NCBI GenBank assembly: GCA_022799035.1
Contig: JAAWNQ010000001.1
Span: forward strand, 115,559 to 179,558
Direction: 5' to 3'
DNA length: 64,000 nt
Source of the DNA: Oscillospiraceae bacterium
Lineage (GTDB): Bacteria > Bacillota > Clostridia > Oscillospirales > Oscillospiraceae
This document shows, in pieces, positions 42,518 through 53,802 of the stretch. Within the stretch, counting starts at the first letter, position 1. Each line of letters starts with the position of its first letter. Position numbers and translations under genes: made by a program. The notes under the pieces were generated by a model. It did no database searches, was not told where the DNA came from, and saw only the letters and a list, made by a program, of their open reading frames with translations.

Positions 42518-43558
42518 ATGCCCCTTTATGATACATTAGAAAAACTCTGTGGCCTGGCCGGTCCCTCTGGGTTTGAGGGACCGGTGTCCGCAGTGGCAAA
42601 AGAACTGCTGGAGCCATTGATGGACGAGGTTTCCCTCGATCGACTGGGCAGTGTTATCGGTCTCCGCCGCTGTGGGAAAGCCAATGCAAAACGCCTGCTG
42701 CTGGACGCCCACCTGGACGAGATCGGCTTGATCGTGACCGGGATTGAGGAGGGGTTTCTCTGTTTTGCCCCTCTCGGCGGTGTAGATCCCCGGATGCTTC
42801 CGGCCAGAGAATTGACCATTCTCACCAAGCCTGAACCCCTGTTTGGTGTGGTGGTCTGTCTGCCTCCCCATGTCCAGTCCCCCTCAGACTATAACAAGTC
42901 GGTGAGCATTGAGTATCTTCGGATCGACGTGGGAATGACCCAGGAACAGGCGGAGAAGGCCATTCCCATCGGCACCCCCATCGTCTACCGGGAGGGTTGC
43001 TTCCGACTGGCGGGAGACCAGGTCTGCGGCAAGTCTTTGGATGACCGGGCCTGTTTTTCCATCCTGCTGCGGACTGCGGAGCTTCTGAAGGACCAGGAGC
43101 TGGATGTGGATCTCTATATCATGGGTAGTGTTCGGGAGGAGGTTTCCGGGACCGGAGCCATTGTCGGGACCAACGCCGTTGCCCCCGACTGGTGTGTGGC
43201 AGTAGATGTGACCCACGCCGCGACCCCCGATCTATCCCATCCCAAAGACAGGACCTGTGAACTTAACGCAGGTCCTGCCATCGGAGTGGGGCCCAATATG
43301 ACCTGGAGTCTCACAGACCGTATGGTGGACAAGGCAAAGACTCACGAAATTCCCTATCAGTTGGAGGTTATGGAGGGTCATACCGGCACCAACGGCTGGC
43401 ACATGCAGGTCTGTCTGGAGGGCATCCCCACCTCGGTGGTCTCCCTTCCTCTGAAATATATGCACAGCCCCATTGAGGTGGTCTCCCTGGGGGACATGGA
43501 ACGTACAGCCCAGCTTCTGGCTGCCTTTGTCAAGGACTTGGGAAAGGAGGGGTGCTGA
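42518..43558 (+). CDS. M42 family aminopeptidase, copy 1
   Basis: Metal-dependent aminopeptidase (glutamyl-aminopeptidase/TET-like group). LLDAHLDEIGLIV carries the first metal His H65 and D67. SLDDRACFSILL has the bridging Asp, GSVREEVSGTGA the catalytic Glu pair, and AVDVTHAATPD a third metal ligand. 346 residues, normal. It forms a tandem triplet with the next two genes, 1 and 3 bases apart. The closing HSPIEVVSLGDMERTAQLL segment is typical of the family. Confidence 0.93.
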   Translation: MPLYDTLEKLCGLAGPSGFEGPVSAVAKELLEPLMDEVSLDRLGSVIGLRRCGKANAKRLLLDAHLDEIGLIVTGIEEGFLCFAPLGGVDPRMLPARELTILTKPEPLFGVVVCLPPHVQSPSDYNKSVSIEYLRIDVGMTQEQAEKAIPIGTPIVYREGCFRLAGDQVCGKSLDDRACFSILLRTAELLKDQELDVDLYIMGSVREEVSGTGAIVGTNAVAPDWCVAVDVTHAATPDLSHPKDRTCELNAGPAIGVGPNMTWSLTDRMVDKAKTHEIPYQLEVMEGHTGTNGWHMQVCLEGIPTSVVSLPLKYMHSPIEVVSLGDMERTAQLLAAFVKDLGKEGC

Positions 43559-43559
43559 A

Positions 43560-44591
43560 ATGCTTCTTGATTCAGTAAAAGCTCTGTGCGCTCTCAGCGG
43601 CCCCTCCAGCTATGAAGGACCGGTCCGGGACTATCTGAAAGCCCGGGCGGAGGCTGCTGGAGCGGTCTGTCAGGTAGACAGGTTGGGAAACTTGATTTGT
43701 GAGAAGAAGGGTGCTATATCCGCACCTCATAAGCTCATGCTGGCCGCCCATATGGATGAGGTGGGCCTCATCGTCAAACGCATTACGGACGAGGGCTATA
43801 TAAAATTTGCCTGTCTGGGGGGGATCGACCGCCGCGTCCTTATTGGTAAGCCGGTTTTCCTGGGCAAAAATCGGATCCCCGGTGTCATTGGCCTGAAAGC
43901 CATCCATCTGACCACCCCCGAGGAGCGAAAAAAGGTCCCACAGCTGGATGACCTCTATATCGACATTGGAGCCTCCGACAGGGAGGAGGGGGAGACGCTC
44001 ACTCACATTGGAGATTTCGCCGTGTTTTCCGACTCCATTACCGAGTTTGGAGACCATATGCTGAAAGCCAAAGCCATTGACGATCGGCTCGGCTGTGCTG
44101 TGATGATAGAGCTTTTAGAACGGGAGCTGCCTATGGATGTGACCTTCGCCTTCACCGTCCAGGAGGAGGTGGGGACTCGGGGAGCCTTTGGTGCGGCCTT
44201 CTCGGTAACACCTGAGATCGCTCTCATCATAGAGGGAACCACTGCCGCCGATAGCCCTACCACCGATGTCCACCGCCGGGTCTGCTATTCCGGCAGGGGG
44301 CCGGTGATTCCCTATATGGATGGGGGCACGGTGTATGATCCCAAGCTTTTTGACCTGTTGCGGGATCTGGCGGAGGAGGGAAATATCCCCTGGCAGACCA
44401 AAGAATATATCTCCGGCGGCACCGATGCCAGGGTGATCCAGCGGACCAAGACCGGGGTTCGCGTTGCGGCGGTCTCCGCCGCGGTGCGTTATCTTCACTC
44501 CCCCTCCAGTATCGCTTCGGTTCTGGACTTTCAAAATATTGAGATTCTGGCGCTCCGCTTCATTGAAGCTGTCGCCCATGGGAGGGCATAA
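43560..44591 (+). CDS. M42 family aminopeptidase, copy 2
   Basis: 343 residues. LAAHMDEVGLIV carries H64 and D66, KAIDDRLGCAVMIELL the bridging Asp, and FTVQEEVGTRGAFGAAF the Glu pair; IIEGTTAADSPTTD and SGGTDARVIQRTKTG follow. The ATG at 43560 immediately follows the preceding stop, with GAAAGGAGGGG upstream, so translation is coupled. It is more similar by eye to copy 3 (shared FTVQEE, GGTDA) than to copy 1. Confidence 0.94.
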   Translation: MLLDSVKALCALSGPSSYEGPVRDYLKARAEAAGAVCQVDRLGNLICEKKGAISAPHKLMLAAHMDEVGLIVKRITDEGYIKFACLGGIDRRVLIGKPVFLGKNRIPGVIGLKAIHLTTPEERKKVPQLDDLYIDIGASDREEGETLTHIGDFAVFSDSITEFGDHMLKAKAIDDRLGCAVMIELLERELPMDVTFAFTVQEEVGTRGAFGAAFSVTPEIALIIEGTTAADSPTTDVHRRVCYSGRGPVIPYMDGGTVYDPKLFDLLRDLAEEGNIPWQTKEYISGGTDARVIQRTKTGVRVAAVSAAVRYLHSPSSIASVLDFQNIEILALRFIEAVAHGRA

Positions 44592-44594
44592 AAT

Positions 44595-45584
44595 ATGGAC
44601 ACTTTTGAATTGATTTCCAAACTGACTGCCATTTTTGGTCCCTCCGGGCGGGAGGGGGCCGTTTCCCAAGCTATCGCTCAGTTGGCCGCCCCTTATGCCG
44701 ACGAGATCACCTCAGATACTCTGGGCAACCTCATTATCCACAAGAAAGGGGAGGGCCCCAAGCTTATGCTGGCCGCCCACATGGACTCCATCGGTCTGGT
44801 GGTCACCTATATGGAGGAGGATGGCTCCCTTCGGTTTGGAAAGATCGGCGGTGTGACAGCCAAGGAGATCCGCAATGCGCCTATTCGCTTCGAAAATGGA
44901 GTCATTGGTGCCGTCAAGGTCCACGGCAAAGCAGCGGAGGATAAGCTTACCCTGGATGACCTGTATCTGGACATCGGCGCCGGAAGCCGGGAGGAGGCCC
45001 AATCCATGGTTCGCCTGGGAGATATCGCAGTCTACACTACCGTGGCTGGAAAAGCAGGCAACAGGGTCATCTCCCCCTATCTGGATAACCGGGTGTCCTG
45101 CGCCGTTCTTTTAAAGGTGTTGGAACAGCTTAAAACGAGTAGATATGACCTTTATTTCGTGTTTACCGTTCAGGAGGAATTGGGACTGAGGGGAGCCAAA
45201 ACAGCGGCCTATGGCATAGACCCCGATCTTGCCATCGCTGTGGATGTGACGGGAGCCTATGACTATCTTGGCGCGCCCAAGGCCGGCAGTGCGGTCCTGG
45301 GCGGGGGAGCGGCCATCAAGGTGATGGACTCCTCTGTGATCTGTCATCCTGAGCTGGTAGAACAATTCTCCCTTTTGGCAAATCAGCGAAACATTAAGGC
45401 TCAAATGGATGTGCTTACCCGGGGAGGCACCGACGCCGGAGTGATCCATCAAAGTCGCCGGGGAGTTAAGACCGGAGGAATCTCCATTCCCTGCCGGTTT
45501 GCCCATACTCCCACCTCTGTGGCCGATATGAGCGATGTAGAGGCATGTATAGACATTCTCTCCGCCTTCATAGAAAACAAGTAA
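44595..45584 (+). CDS. M42 family aminopeptidase, copy 3
   Basis: 329 residues. LAAHMDSIGLVV carries H62 and D64. SPYLDNRVSCAVLLKVLEQL has the bridging Asp, FTVQEELGLRGAKTAAYG the Glu pair, and LTRGGTDAGVIHQSRRG the late metal region. It starts 3 bases after copy 2. Three subunit types could assemble into a mixed TET-like dodecamer or act separately on different peptides; the sequence does not decide. Confidence 0.94.
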   Translation: MDTFELISKLTAIFGPSGREGAVSQAIAQLAAPYADEITSDTLGNLIIHKKGEGPKLMLAAHMDSIGLVVTYMEEDGSLRFGKIGGVTAKEIRNAPIRFENGVIGAVKVHGKAAEDKLTLDDLYLDIGAGSREEAQSMVRLGDIAVYTTVAGKAGNRVISPYLDNRVSCAVLLKVLEQLKTSRYDLYFVFTVQEELGLRGAKTAAYGIDPDLAIAVDVTGAYDYLGAPKAGSAVLGGGAAIKVMDSSVICHPELVEQFSLLANQRNIKAQMDVLTRGGTDAGVIHQSRRGVKTGGISIPCRFAHTPTSVADMSDVEACIDILSAFIENK

Positions 45585-45605
45585 AACAAAAGGATGTAAA
45601 ATAAT

Positions 45606-46853
45606 ATGCCTTTACAGATAAGCGATAAAACGAGAGAGCTGTCAAAACAAGCGGAAGGGGATCTAAAGGGGCGGTTTACAGCTGTAGACACCATTGCTCA
45701 GGCCAATGCGGAGAAGGTTTTGGACGCCTTTCAAACCTACCGGGTAGCAGAGAGCGATTTCGTGGGAACCACCGGGTACGGTTATGACGATATGGGGCGG
45801 GACAAGTTGGAAAAGATCTATGCCCACATCTTCCGCACAGAGGATGCCCTGGTGCGCCTCCAAATGGTGAATGGAACCCATGCCATTACCTGCGCCCTTT
45901 TTGGGGCCTTGAAGCCGGGGGAGAAGCTTCTCTACGTGGTGGGAGCCCCCTATGATACCATCCAAAGTGCCATTGGTATCACCGGAAACGCCCCTGGGTC
46001 CCTGAGATCCTATGGGATCAGCTATGGACAGGTGGAGTTGAACCAGGAGGAAAAGCCGGATCTCCCCGCCATTGCCCAGGCGGTCCGGGAGCCTTCGGTG
46101 AAGGCAGTTGTGATCCAGCGATCCCGGGGCTACGCCACGCGTCCCTCTCTGTCGGTAGGGGAGATCGGAGCCATCTGTGATACTATTCACAGTGTTCGTG
46201 GGGATATCGCTATTCTTGTAGATAACTGCTATGGCGAGTTCGTAGAGCTTCTGGAACCTACCGAGGTGGGCGCAGATCTGGTCATGGGCTCTTTGATCAA
46301 AAACCCGGGCGGCGGACTGGCTCCCATGGGCGGCTACTTAGCAGGTCGGCACGATCTCATTGAGGGTGCGGCCATGCGTCTTACCGTACCCGGTATAGGA
46401 AAAGAGTGCGGCGCTTCTCTGGGCAATAATCGCAGTCTCTATCAAGGTATTTTCCTTGCCCCCCATGTCACTGCTCAGGCGGTGAAGACAGCCCTCTTTG
46501 CCGCCCGTATGATGGAACTGCTGGGGTATCAGACAGACCCTCTCTCCACCCAGTCTCGCCACGATATCATCCAAATGATCCACTTCGGTTCTCCTGAGCC
46601 CTTGAAAAAGTTTTGTCGGGGGATCCAGCAAGGGGCGCCGGTGGACTCCTATGTTACCCCTGAGCCATGGGATATGCCGGGATATGATACCCCTGTCATT
46701 ATGGCGGCCGGAGCCTTTATTCAGGGGGCCTCCATTGAGCTTTCCTGTGACGCTCCCATGCGGGAGCCCTATACCGCTTATCTCCAGGGCGGCCTCACAT
46801 ATGAATCAGGAAAATTGGGTATCCTTCTGGCCGTAGAAGCCCTCCAGTCGTAG
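45606..46853 (+). CDS. Methionine gamma-lyase/aluminium-resistance family PLP protein
   Basis: 415 residues. YGYDDMGRDKLEKIYA, HAITCALFGALKPGEKLLYVVGAPYDT and GSLIKNPGGGLAPMGGY, with probable PLP lysine K232, define the PF06838 family. Annotated variously as aluminium resistance protein or methionine gamma-lyase; the true substrate is not known and cysteine or methionine desulfhydration is a guess. It follows the M42 triplet by 21 bases, so peptide and amino-acid breakdown may be linked. Confidence 0.9.
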   Translation: MPLQISDKTRELSKQAEGDLKGRFTAVDTIAQANAEKVLDAFQTYRVAESDFVGTTGYGYDDMGRDKLEKIYAHIFRTEDALVRLQMVNGTHAITCALFGALKPGEKLLYVVGAPYDTIQSAIGITGNAPGSLRSYGISYGQVELNQEEKPDLPAIAQAVREPSVKAVVIQRSRGYATRPSLSVGEIGAICDTIHSVRGDIAILVDNCYGEFVELLEPTEVGADLVMGSLIKNPGGGLAPMGGYLAGRHDLIEGAAMRLTVPGIGKECGASLGNNRSLYQGIFLAPHVTAQAVKTALFAARMMELLGYQTDPLSTQSRHDIIQMIHFGSPEPLKKFCRGIQQGAPVDSYVTPEPWDMPGYDTPVIMAAGAFIQGASIELSCDAPMREPYTAYLQGGLTYESGKLGILLAVEALQS

Positions 46854-46905
46854 GACGTCCTCTCCGTCGCATAGACTATGAGCGACGGAAGGGGGGACTG
46901 ATAAC

Positions 46906-47568
46906 GTGTCAAAACGGTTGTGGCTTCGATTTGGGCGAACCCCGGGGAGGGGAGACCGAAGGCAGTTGGCCTTTTCTCTAATCCTGGGATTGCTTCTGGC
47001 CCTCCTCCTGATCCATTGGTTTGACAACTCCCTGCGGCCTCAACTGGTGGCGCTGACCGAATCCCGGATCCGCAATTACCTTACTCAGGCCGCCAATGCG
47101 TCTATATCAGATGCCCTGGGGGAAGAAAACCTTTCTTACGGTGACATGGTGACCCTTCAAACGGGAGCCGGTGGAGAGATCACCATGCTAAGTACTGATA
47201 CTGTCGGCCTAAATTCTCTTCGGGCTACTGTTTTATCGGATATTATCACCCAAGTAGAAGAGCTTGACAGTCATTCCTTATCCGTTCCTCTTGGGGCCTT
47301 GACAGGGATCGATCTCCTTTCCGCCCTGGGACCAAAACTTCCGGTGAAGGTGATCTCCGTAGCGTCCCCGGAGGGAGTTTTCCGAAACGACTTTCTCAGC
47401 GCCGGCATTAATCAGACTTTGCACCGCATTATGCTGGATGTGACCATCACTGCCGATCTCCTGTTGCCTGGCGGTATGGTAGAGGTCCCGGTTTCCCTTC
47501 CCGTTTGTGTAGCGGAGACCATCATTGTGGGCCAAGTTCCCCAGACTTACGTCGGTCTAAACAAATGA
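46906..47568 (+). CDS. yunB: Sporulation protein YunB
   Basis: 220 residues with an N-terminal membrane anchor (SLILGLLLALLLIHWF, about residues 26-41) and an extracytoplasmic domain with VGLNSLRATVLSDIITQVEE, VPLGALTGIDLLSALGPKLPVKV and FLSAGINQTLHRIMLDV, the YunB signatures. In Bacillus it is a mother-cell (sigma-E) gene needed for normal sporulation. GTG start at 46906. A palindromic hairpin CCGTCGC/GCGACGG (46864-46888) precedes it, suggesting its own regulation inside the long run. Confidence 0.9.
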   Translation: MSKRLWLRFGRTPGRGDRRQLAFSLILGLLLALLLIHWFDNSLRPQLVALTESRIRNYLTQAANASISDALGEENLSYGDMVTLQTGAGGEITMLSTDTVGLNSLRATVLSDIITQVEELDSHSLSVPLGALTGIDLLSALGPKLPVKVISVASPEGVFRNDFLSAGINQTLHRIMLDVTITADLLLPGGMVEVPVSLPVCVAETIIVGQVPQTYVGLNK

Positions 47569-47585
47569 AAAAGAGGTGAGGCCCC

Positions 47586-50151
<2,566 letters not shown>

Positions 50152-50172
50152 CCCGCAGGGCCATCGGAAAAG

Positions 50173-50201
50173 TTGACAATTCCTCCAAGATGGAGTAAAC
50201 T
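50173..50201 (+). promoter_or_regulatory. Promoter of rex
   Basis: Consensus TTGACA (50173-50178), 17 bases, TAAACT (50196-50201). I see no Rex operator (TTGTGAA...TTCACAA) in it. Confidence 0.75.
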
Positions 50202-50233
50202 ATTTAGGTAAAAACTTAGAACGGGTGATACAA

Positions 50234-50866
50234 ATGAAAAAGCAAAAAGTATCGAATGCCGTTATCCGCCGCCTTCCTCGCTATTATCGCCATCTGACCG
50301 ACTTGACAAAAGCCGGAGTATTGCGTATTTCCTCCAGCGCATTAGGCGAATCAATGAACCTGACCGCATCCCAGATTCGGCAGGATCTGTCCTGCTTCGG
50401 AGAGTTCGGACAGCAGGGGTATGGATACAATGTGGAGAGCCTGCGTAAAGAGGTGGCAGAGATCCTGGGTATGACCCGGAAGCACACTGCCGTTATCCTG
50501 GGAGTAGGAAACCTGGGGCGGGCTTTGATTGAGAATTTCCATTTTGACCGCTATGGCGTTGGTTTGACCGCCGCTTTTGATGTGGATCCGGAACTGATTG
50601 GCCGTGAGATCTCCGGAGTCCAGGTCTATTCCGCCGATGAGCTGGAGCGTTACCTCCAGGAAAACCCCACCAGTATCGGCGTCCTGACCGTTCCCCAGTC
50701 AGTAGCCAGCGAGATGGCGGACCGGTTACTGCAGAATGGAACGAAGGGGATCTGGAATTTTACCAACCTTGAGCTGCAGTTGGAAAACCCTGATGCCATA
50801 GTAGAAAATGTACACTTTTCGGACAGTCTGCTGACTCTTAGTTATCTTATTTCGGAGGCGCCATGA
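50234..50866 (+). CDS. rex: Redox-sensing transcriptional repressor Rex
   Basis: 210 residues. An N-terminal winged helix (VSNAVIRRLPRYYRHLTDL...MNLTASQIRQDLS) is followed by a Rossmann NAD(H) domain (VILGVGNLGRALIENFHF). It represses fermentative and redox genes until NADH/NAD rises. I chose the ATG at 50234 because an in-frame GTG at 50225 has no ribosome site. It overlaps the next gene by 4 bases (ATGA), so the two are coupled. Confidence 0.95.
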   Translation: MKKQKVSNAVIRRLPRYYRHLTDLTKAGVLRISSSALGESMNLTASQIRQDLSCFGEFGQQGYGYNVESLRKEVAEILGMTRKHTAVILGVGNLGRALIENFHFDRYGVGLTAAFDVDPELIGREISGVQVYSADELERYLQENPTSIGVLTVPQSVASEMADRLLQNGTKGIWNFTNLELQLENPDAIVENVHFSDSLLTLSYLISEAP

Positions 50867-51966
50867 AACACAAGGAACCCATTGCTTTGTTCCTCATCGG
50901 GGTCTTGTTGTCAGGGATCGTGACCGTCGGAGCCTCGGAGGCCGGCTCTGCCGCCAATCCCCTTATCGCTCTGAACTGGCTTCGGGAGACCTTTATCCCG
51001 GGGGCGGTCTCTGATGCGGAGGAGCGGGTGAATGAGGGGCTTGGAAAACTGGAGAACGATATCCAGAACACCGGTCCTCAGGGGACGGAGCTGCGGGTCA
51101 AGCGAGGAGATATCCTTCGTCTGGAGAGCGGTTCCACCCTTACCCTCCTGGCAGGGGATACCTCTCTGTCCTCTGATTCCCAGGGGACTGTCGTAGATAT
51201 GACCGACGGGAAAGAGGTTCTGATTGAAAACGGGACATCGATCACCAAAAACCATCGTTATTTGGCTGCGGAGAAATCCAAGATCGCTTTTTCTGTAGTT
51301 TCTGATACCGCTGTGGTTCGTTTGAGCGGAACGCATGAACTGATCCCCAGCCAGGAGATCGATTATAATGCCTTGGCGGATGCCCTTAAGGCTATGGGCC
51401 TGTTCCGGGGCAGTGACGTGCCCTATGGCTCCGGTTATGACCTGGAAAGCACTCCTACCAGGATCCAGGGACTGGTCATGTTCCTCCGCCTCATCGGGGA
51501 GGAGCAGGCGGCGCTGAGCTATCCCGGCAGCGGGATCACTTACGCGGATGTTCCGGATTGGGCTTTGCCTTATGTGGCTTACGCCTATGACAAAGGGTAT
51601 ACCAAAGGTCAGGAGATCGACGAGCAATGGAGGGTCGTGTTCGGCTCTGATGATCCTCTGGCCGCCAGGGATTATATCACATTCCTCTTGCGGGCCTTGG
51701 GCTATGCGGACGGAAGCGGCTTCCAGTGGGAGACTGCCATTGCTGATGCCCGAGTCTTGGGCGTCCTGACAGAAGGGGAGGAGCGCCAACTGACCGACCA
51801 ACCATTCCTCCGGGCTCAGGTGGCCTATCTCTCCTATACCGCTCTTTCTGCTCATACAGCAGAGGAGGGGGGATGCACCCTGTTGGACCGCCTGATCTCT
51901 TCCGGTTCTGTCAGCGCCGCGGCGTCAAGCTCTGCCATGAAGGGCCTTGAAAATCAACGTCTGTAA
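50863..51966 (+). CDS. Secreted SLH-domain-like protein
   Basis: 367 residues. A signal peptide (about 1-24: MKHKEPIALFLIGVLLSG...GAS) is followed by a beta-rich middle (KRGDILRLESGSTLTLLAG). The C-terminal half has S-layer-homology-like segments: MGLFRGSD...TPTRIQGLVMFLRLIGEEQAAL, FADV-like TYADVPDWALPYVAYAYDKGYTKG and another AARDYITFLLRALGYADGSG. SLH domains bind secondary cell-wall polymers. Coupling to rex by a 4-base overlap is unexpected. Ends at a strong terminator. Confidence 0.85.
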   Translation: MKHKEPIALFLIGVLLSGIVTVGASEAGSAANPLIALNWLRETFIPGAVSDAEERVNEGLGKLENDIQNTGPQGTELRVKRGDILRLESGSTLTLLAGDTSLSSDSQGTVVDMTDGKEVLIENGTSITKNHRYLAAEKSKIAFSVVSDTAVVRLSGTHELIPSQEIDYNALADALKAMGLFRGSDVPYGSGYDLESTPTRIQGLVMFLRLIGEEQAALSYPGSGITYADVPDWALPYVAYAYDKGYTKGQEIDEQWRVVFGSDDPLAARDYITFLLRALGYADGSGFQWETAIADARVLGVLTEGEERQLTDQPFLRAQVAYLSYTALSAHTAEEGGCTLLDRLISSGSVSAAASSSAMKGLENQRL

Positions 51967-51983
51967 GAATCAGTTCCCATAAA

Positions 51984-52020
51984 AACCGCCGACAGGCCTA
52001 ACCTGTCGGCGGTTCTTTTT
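51984..52020 (+). terminator. Terminator after the SLH-like gene
   Basis: AACCGCCGACAGG (51984-51996) pairs perfectly with CCTGTCGGCGGTT (52002-52014), followed by a T-run. Confidence 0.9.
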
Positions 52021-52064
52021 TCTGCGTTATCGCATAGGATAGCGGGAAAGGAGGGAGGCGCTCT

Positions 52065-52571
52065 ATGCTTCCTGTGATCCCATACAATAGGGCCGCCGCG
52101 GTAGCTTACGCCCACCGCTGGGCCTTTGGCCGAAATCCGAAATATTATGACTATGAAGAAATCGGCGGCGACTGCACCAATTTTGCCTCCCAATGTCTAT
52201 ATGCTGGAACGGGAATTATGAATTTTACCCCCACCTTTGGCTGGTACTATATTGATCCAAACAACAAGGCTCCTGCCTGGACCGGTGTAGAGTATTTTCG
52301 TAATTTTTTAGTCCGGCCTGATATCTCTCCTGGTCCTTTTGCCGAAGAAGTAACCTTGGGGGAACTTCAGCCAGGGGATTTTATCCAATTCAACTTCAAA
52401 GGGGAGACTTTTTCCCATACTCCCATCATAGTAAAGATCGGCACTCCCGCCAGACCTGAAAACACACTGCTGGCAGCCCATTCCTATGATGCGGATTTCC
52501 GACCTTTAAGCACCTATTTTTATCAAAGTATCCGCTATCTGCACATTTTAGGAGCCTATAAGCCTGAGTAG
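52065..52571 (+). CDS. Amidase-domain protein (Amidase_6/PF12671 type)
   Basis: 168 residues, no signal peptide. YNRAAAVAYAHRWAFGRNPKY and GGDCTNFASQCLYAG (probable catalytic Cys) are the family hallmark; TFSHTPIIVKI and LLAAHSYDAD supply His residues; ISYF-like YFYQSIRYLHILG closes the domain. The family is a papain-like (NlpC/P60-related) amidase common in Firmicutes, some members being sporulation-linked. Ribosome site GGAGGGAGG. A GCATAGGAT motif lies at 52032-52041. Confidence 0.87.
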   Translation: MLPVIPYNRAAAVAYAHRWAFGRNPKYYDYEEIGGDCTNFASQCLYAGTGIMNFTPTFGWYYIDPNNKAPAWTGVEYFRNFLVRPDISPGPFAEEVTLGELQPGDFIQFNFKGETFSHTPIIVKIGTPARPENTLLAAHSYDADFRPLSTYFYQSIRYLHILGAYKPE

Positions 52572-52577
52572 GAGAAC

Positions 52578-53615
52578 TCACTCCATCTCCTCAGGGGGAG
52601 ACGCCGGAGTTTTTGAGCCGGCAGGCCGTTTTCCCAATGGATTTGCCATGGCGGCTAAACGCAGGTTTTCATTGTCAACATGGGTATAGATCTGGGTCGT
52701 ATTCAGGTTTTCATGGCCCAAAAGTTCCTGTAAGGTCCGAACATCCACGCCATTCTGTAGCATCAGTGTAGCGGCAGTATGTCGCAGCTTGTGAGGGGAG
52801 TATTGACTGCTGTCCAGCCCAGCCTTTGTCAGATACTTCTTAACCAGCTTTTCTACCGCGGCCTTGGAGATCCGGGTCCGCCGCCGGCTGAGAAAAAGGG
52901 CGTTTTTATCAATGGCCTGCTGTCCAGGCCGTACTGCCATATACTCCTGGATCGACTGGATACAGGCTTCATTCAGATATAAGATCCGTTCTTTATTTCC
53001 TTTTCCCAAGACCCGAAGCTGATCACCTCTGGCATCTGTTACATTCAAGCCGATCAATTCTGAGATTCGTACTCCGCAGTTGAGAAACAGCGTCAAAATA
53101 CAGCGGTCCCGCTCCTGAAACGGCCCATCCACACTTTCCAGTAACTGGATACTGCTGTCCAGATCCAGATATCTGGGCAGCGATTTTTTTGTCCGGGGCG
53201 CGTCCAGATCCTGTATGGGATTCTCGCTGATCAGCTTGGCCTTGTTGGTCAGATATTTATAGAAGGAGCGGATGGCCGCCACCTTGCGGGCGCGGGAGGT
53301 GGCCTTCAGCCCATACCCGGTCTGATCGCTGTTGGGTCGCTGAGCCCGGTCCCGGCTCAGATAATTCATGTAGGAGTATACATCTGTAAGGGTCACAGAG
53401 CGGACAAGCTCCAGATCCACGTCATTGATATCTATGGAATCAAATTCCGCAGTCCGCGGAACCTTATTTTTTTCGATCTTGATATAACGGAAGAAATTCC
53501 GAAGATCCAGAAAATACTCGTCCACCGTTTTTTTAGAGTGTCCCTGGATAGCCTCGTGATATGTAAGAAAATCCCGCAAAATCGGTGGTGCATCCGTGCG
53601 ATAATCTATGCCCAT
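52578..53615 (-). CDS. xerC: Tyrosine recombinase XerC type
   Basis: 345 residues. The N-terminal SAM-like domain (about 1-125) includes HSKKTVDEYFLDLRNFFRYI. The active-site set is R183 (GVRISELIGL), a Lys in the LGKGNKER loop (203-210), H275, R278 (HKLRHT), H301 (LGHENLN) and Y310 (YTHVD). It is longer than XerD by about 50 residues at both ends. The natural role is dimer resolution at dif with XerD; a mobile-element integrase is an alternative, but nothing nearby suggests an element. It is preceded by a long AT palindrome (53687-53716). Confidence 0.88.
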   Translation of the reverse strand: MGIDYRTDAPPILRDFLTYHEAIQGHSKKTVDEYFLDLRNFFRYIKIEKNKVPRTAEFDSIDINDVDLELVRSVTLTDVYSYMNYLSRDRAQRPNSDQTGYGLKATSRARKVAAIRSFYKYLTNKAKLISENPIQDLDAPRTKKSLPRYLDLDSSIQLLESVDGPFQERDRCILTLFLNCGVRISELIGLNVTDARGDQLRVLGKGNKERILYLNEACIQSIQEYMAVRPGQQAIDKNALFLSRRRTRISKAAVEKLVKKYLTKAGLDSSQYSPHKLRHTAATLMLQNGVDVRTLQELLGHENLNTTQIYTHVDNENLRLAAMANPLGKRPAGSKTPASPPEEME

Positions 53616-53686
53616 TCACACCCGCCGGAACCTACAGACAGCATTCAAAAGGATCCGCCCTGCAAAACAAGCGTACCCCCCCTCTT

Positions 53687-53716
53687 AAGTAAACAAAATC
53701 TTTATTTTGTTTACTT
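53687..53716. repeat. Perfect 13-bp inverted repeat upstream of xerC
   Basis: AAGTAAACAAAAT (53687-53699) and ATTTTGTTTACTT (53704-53716) around a 4-base centre. There is no T-run outside the stem, so it is not a clear terminator. It lies 72 bases before the xerC start and could be an operator or recombination site. Confidence 0.75.
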
Positions 53717-53802
53717 GTCTGTTTATTCCAGCGCCTCCTCTCTGTCTTTATCCGTTATCCTTTCCGGTGTGGCTTCGTTTACAAGAAAACCTTGTGAACA
53801 GG

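Noticed and set aside
52578..53615. xerC as the integrase of a mobile element
   Set aside because: No repeats, tRNA gene, phage or transfer genes surround it, and its neighbours are housekeeping genes; a chromosomal Xer role is simpler.
53769..53801. Hairpin GTTTACAAG/CTTGTGAAC after radA as a terminator
   Set aside because: The stem is short, has a mismatch, and no T-run follows on either strand.
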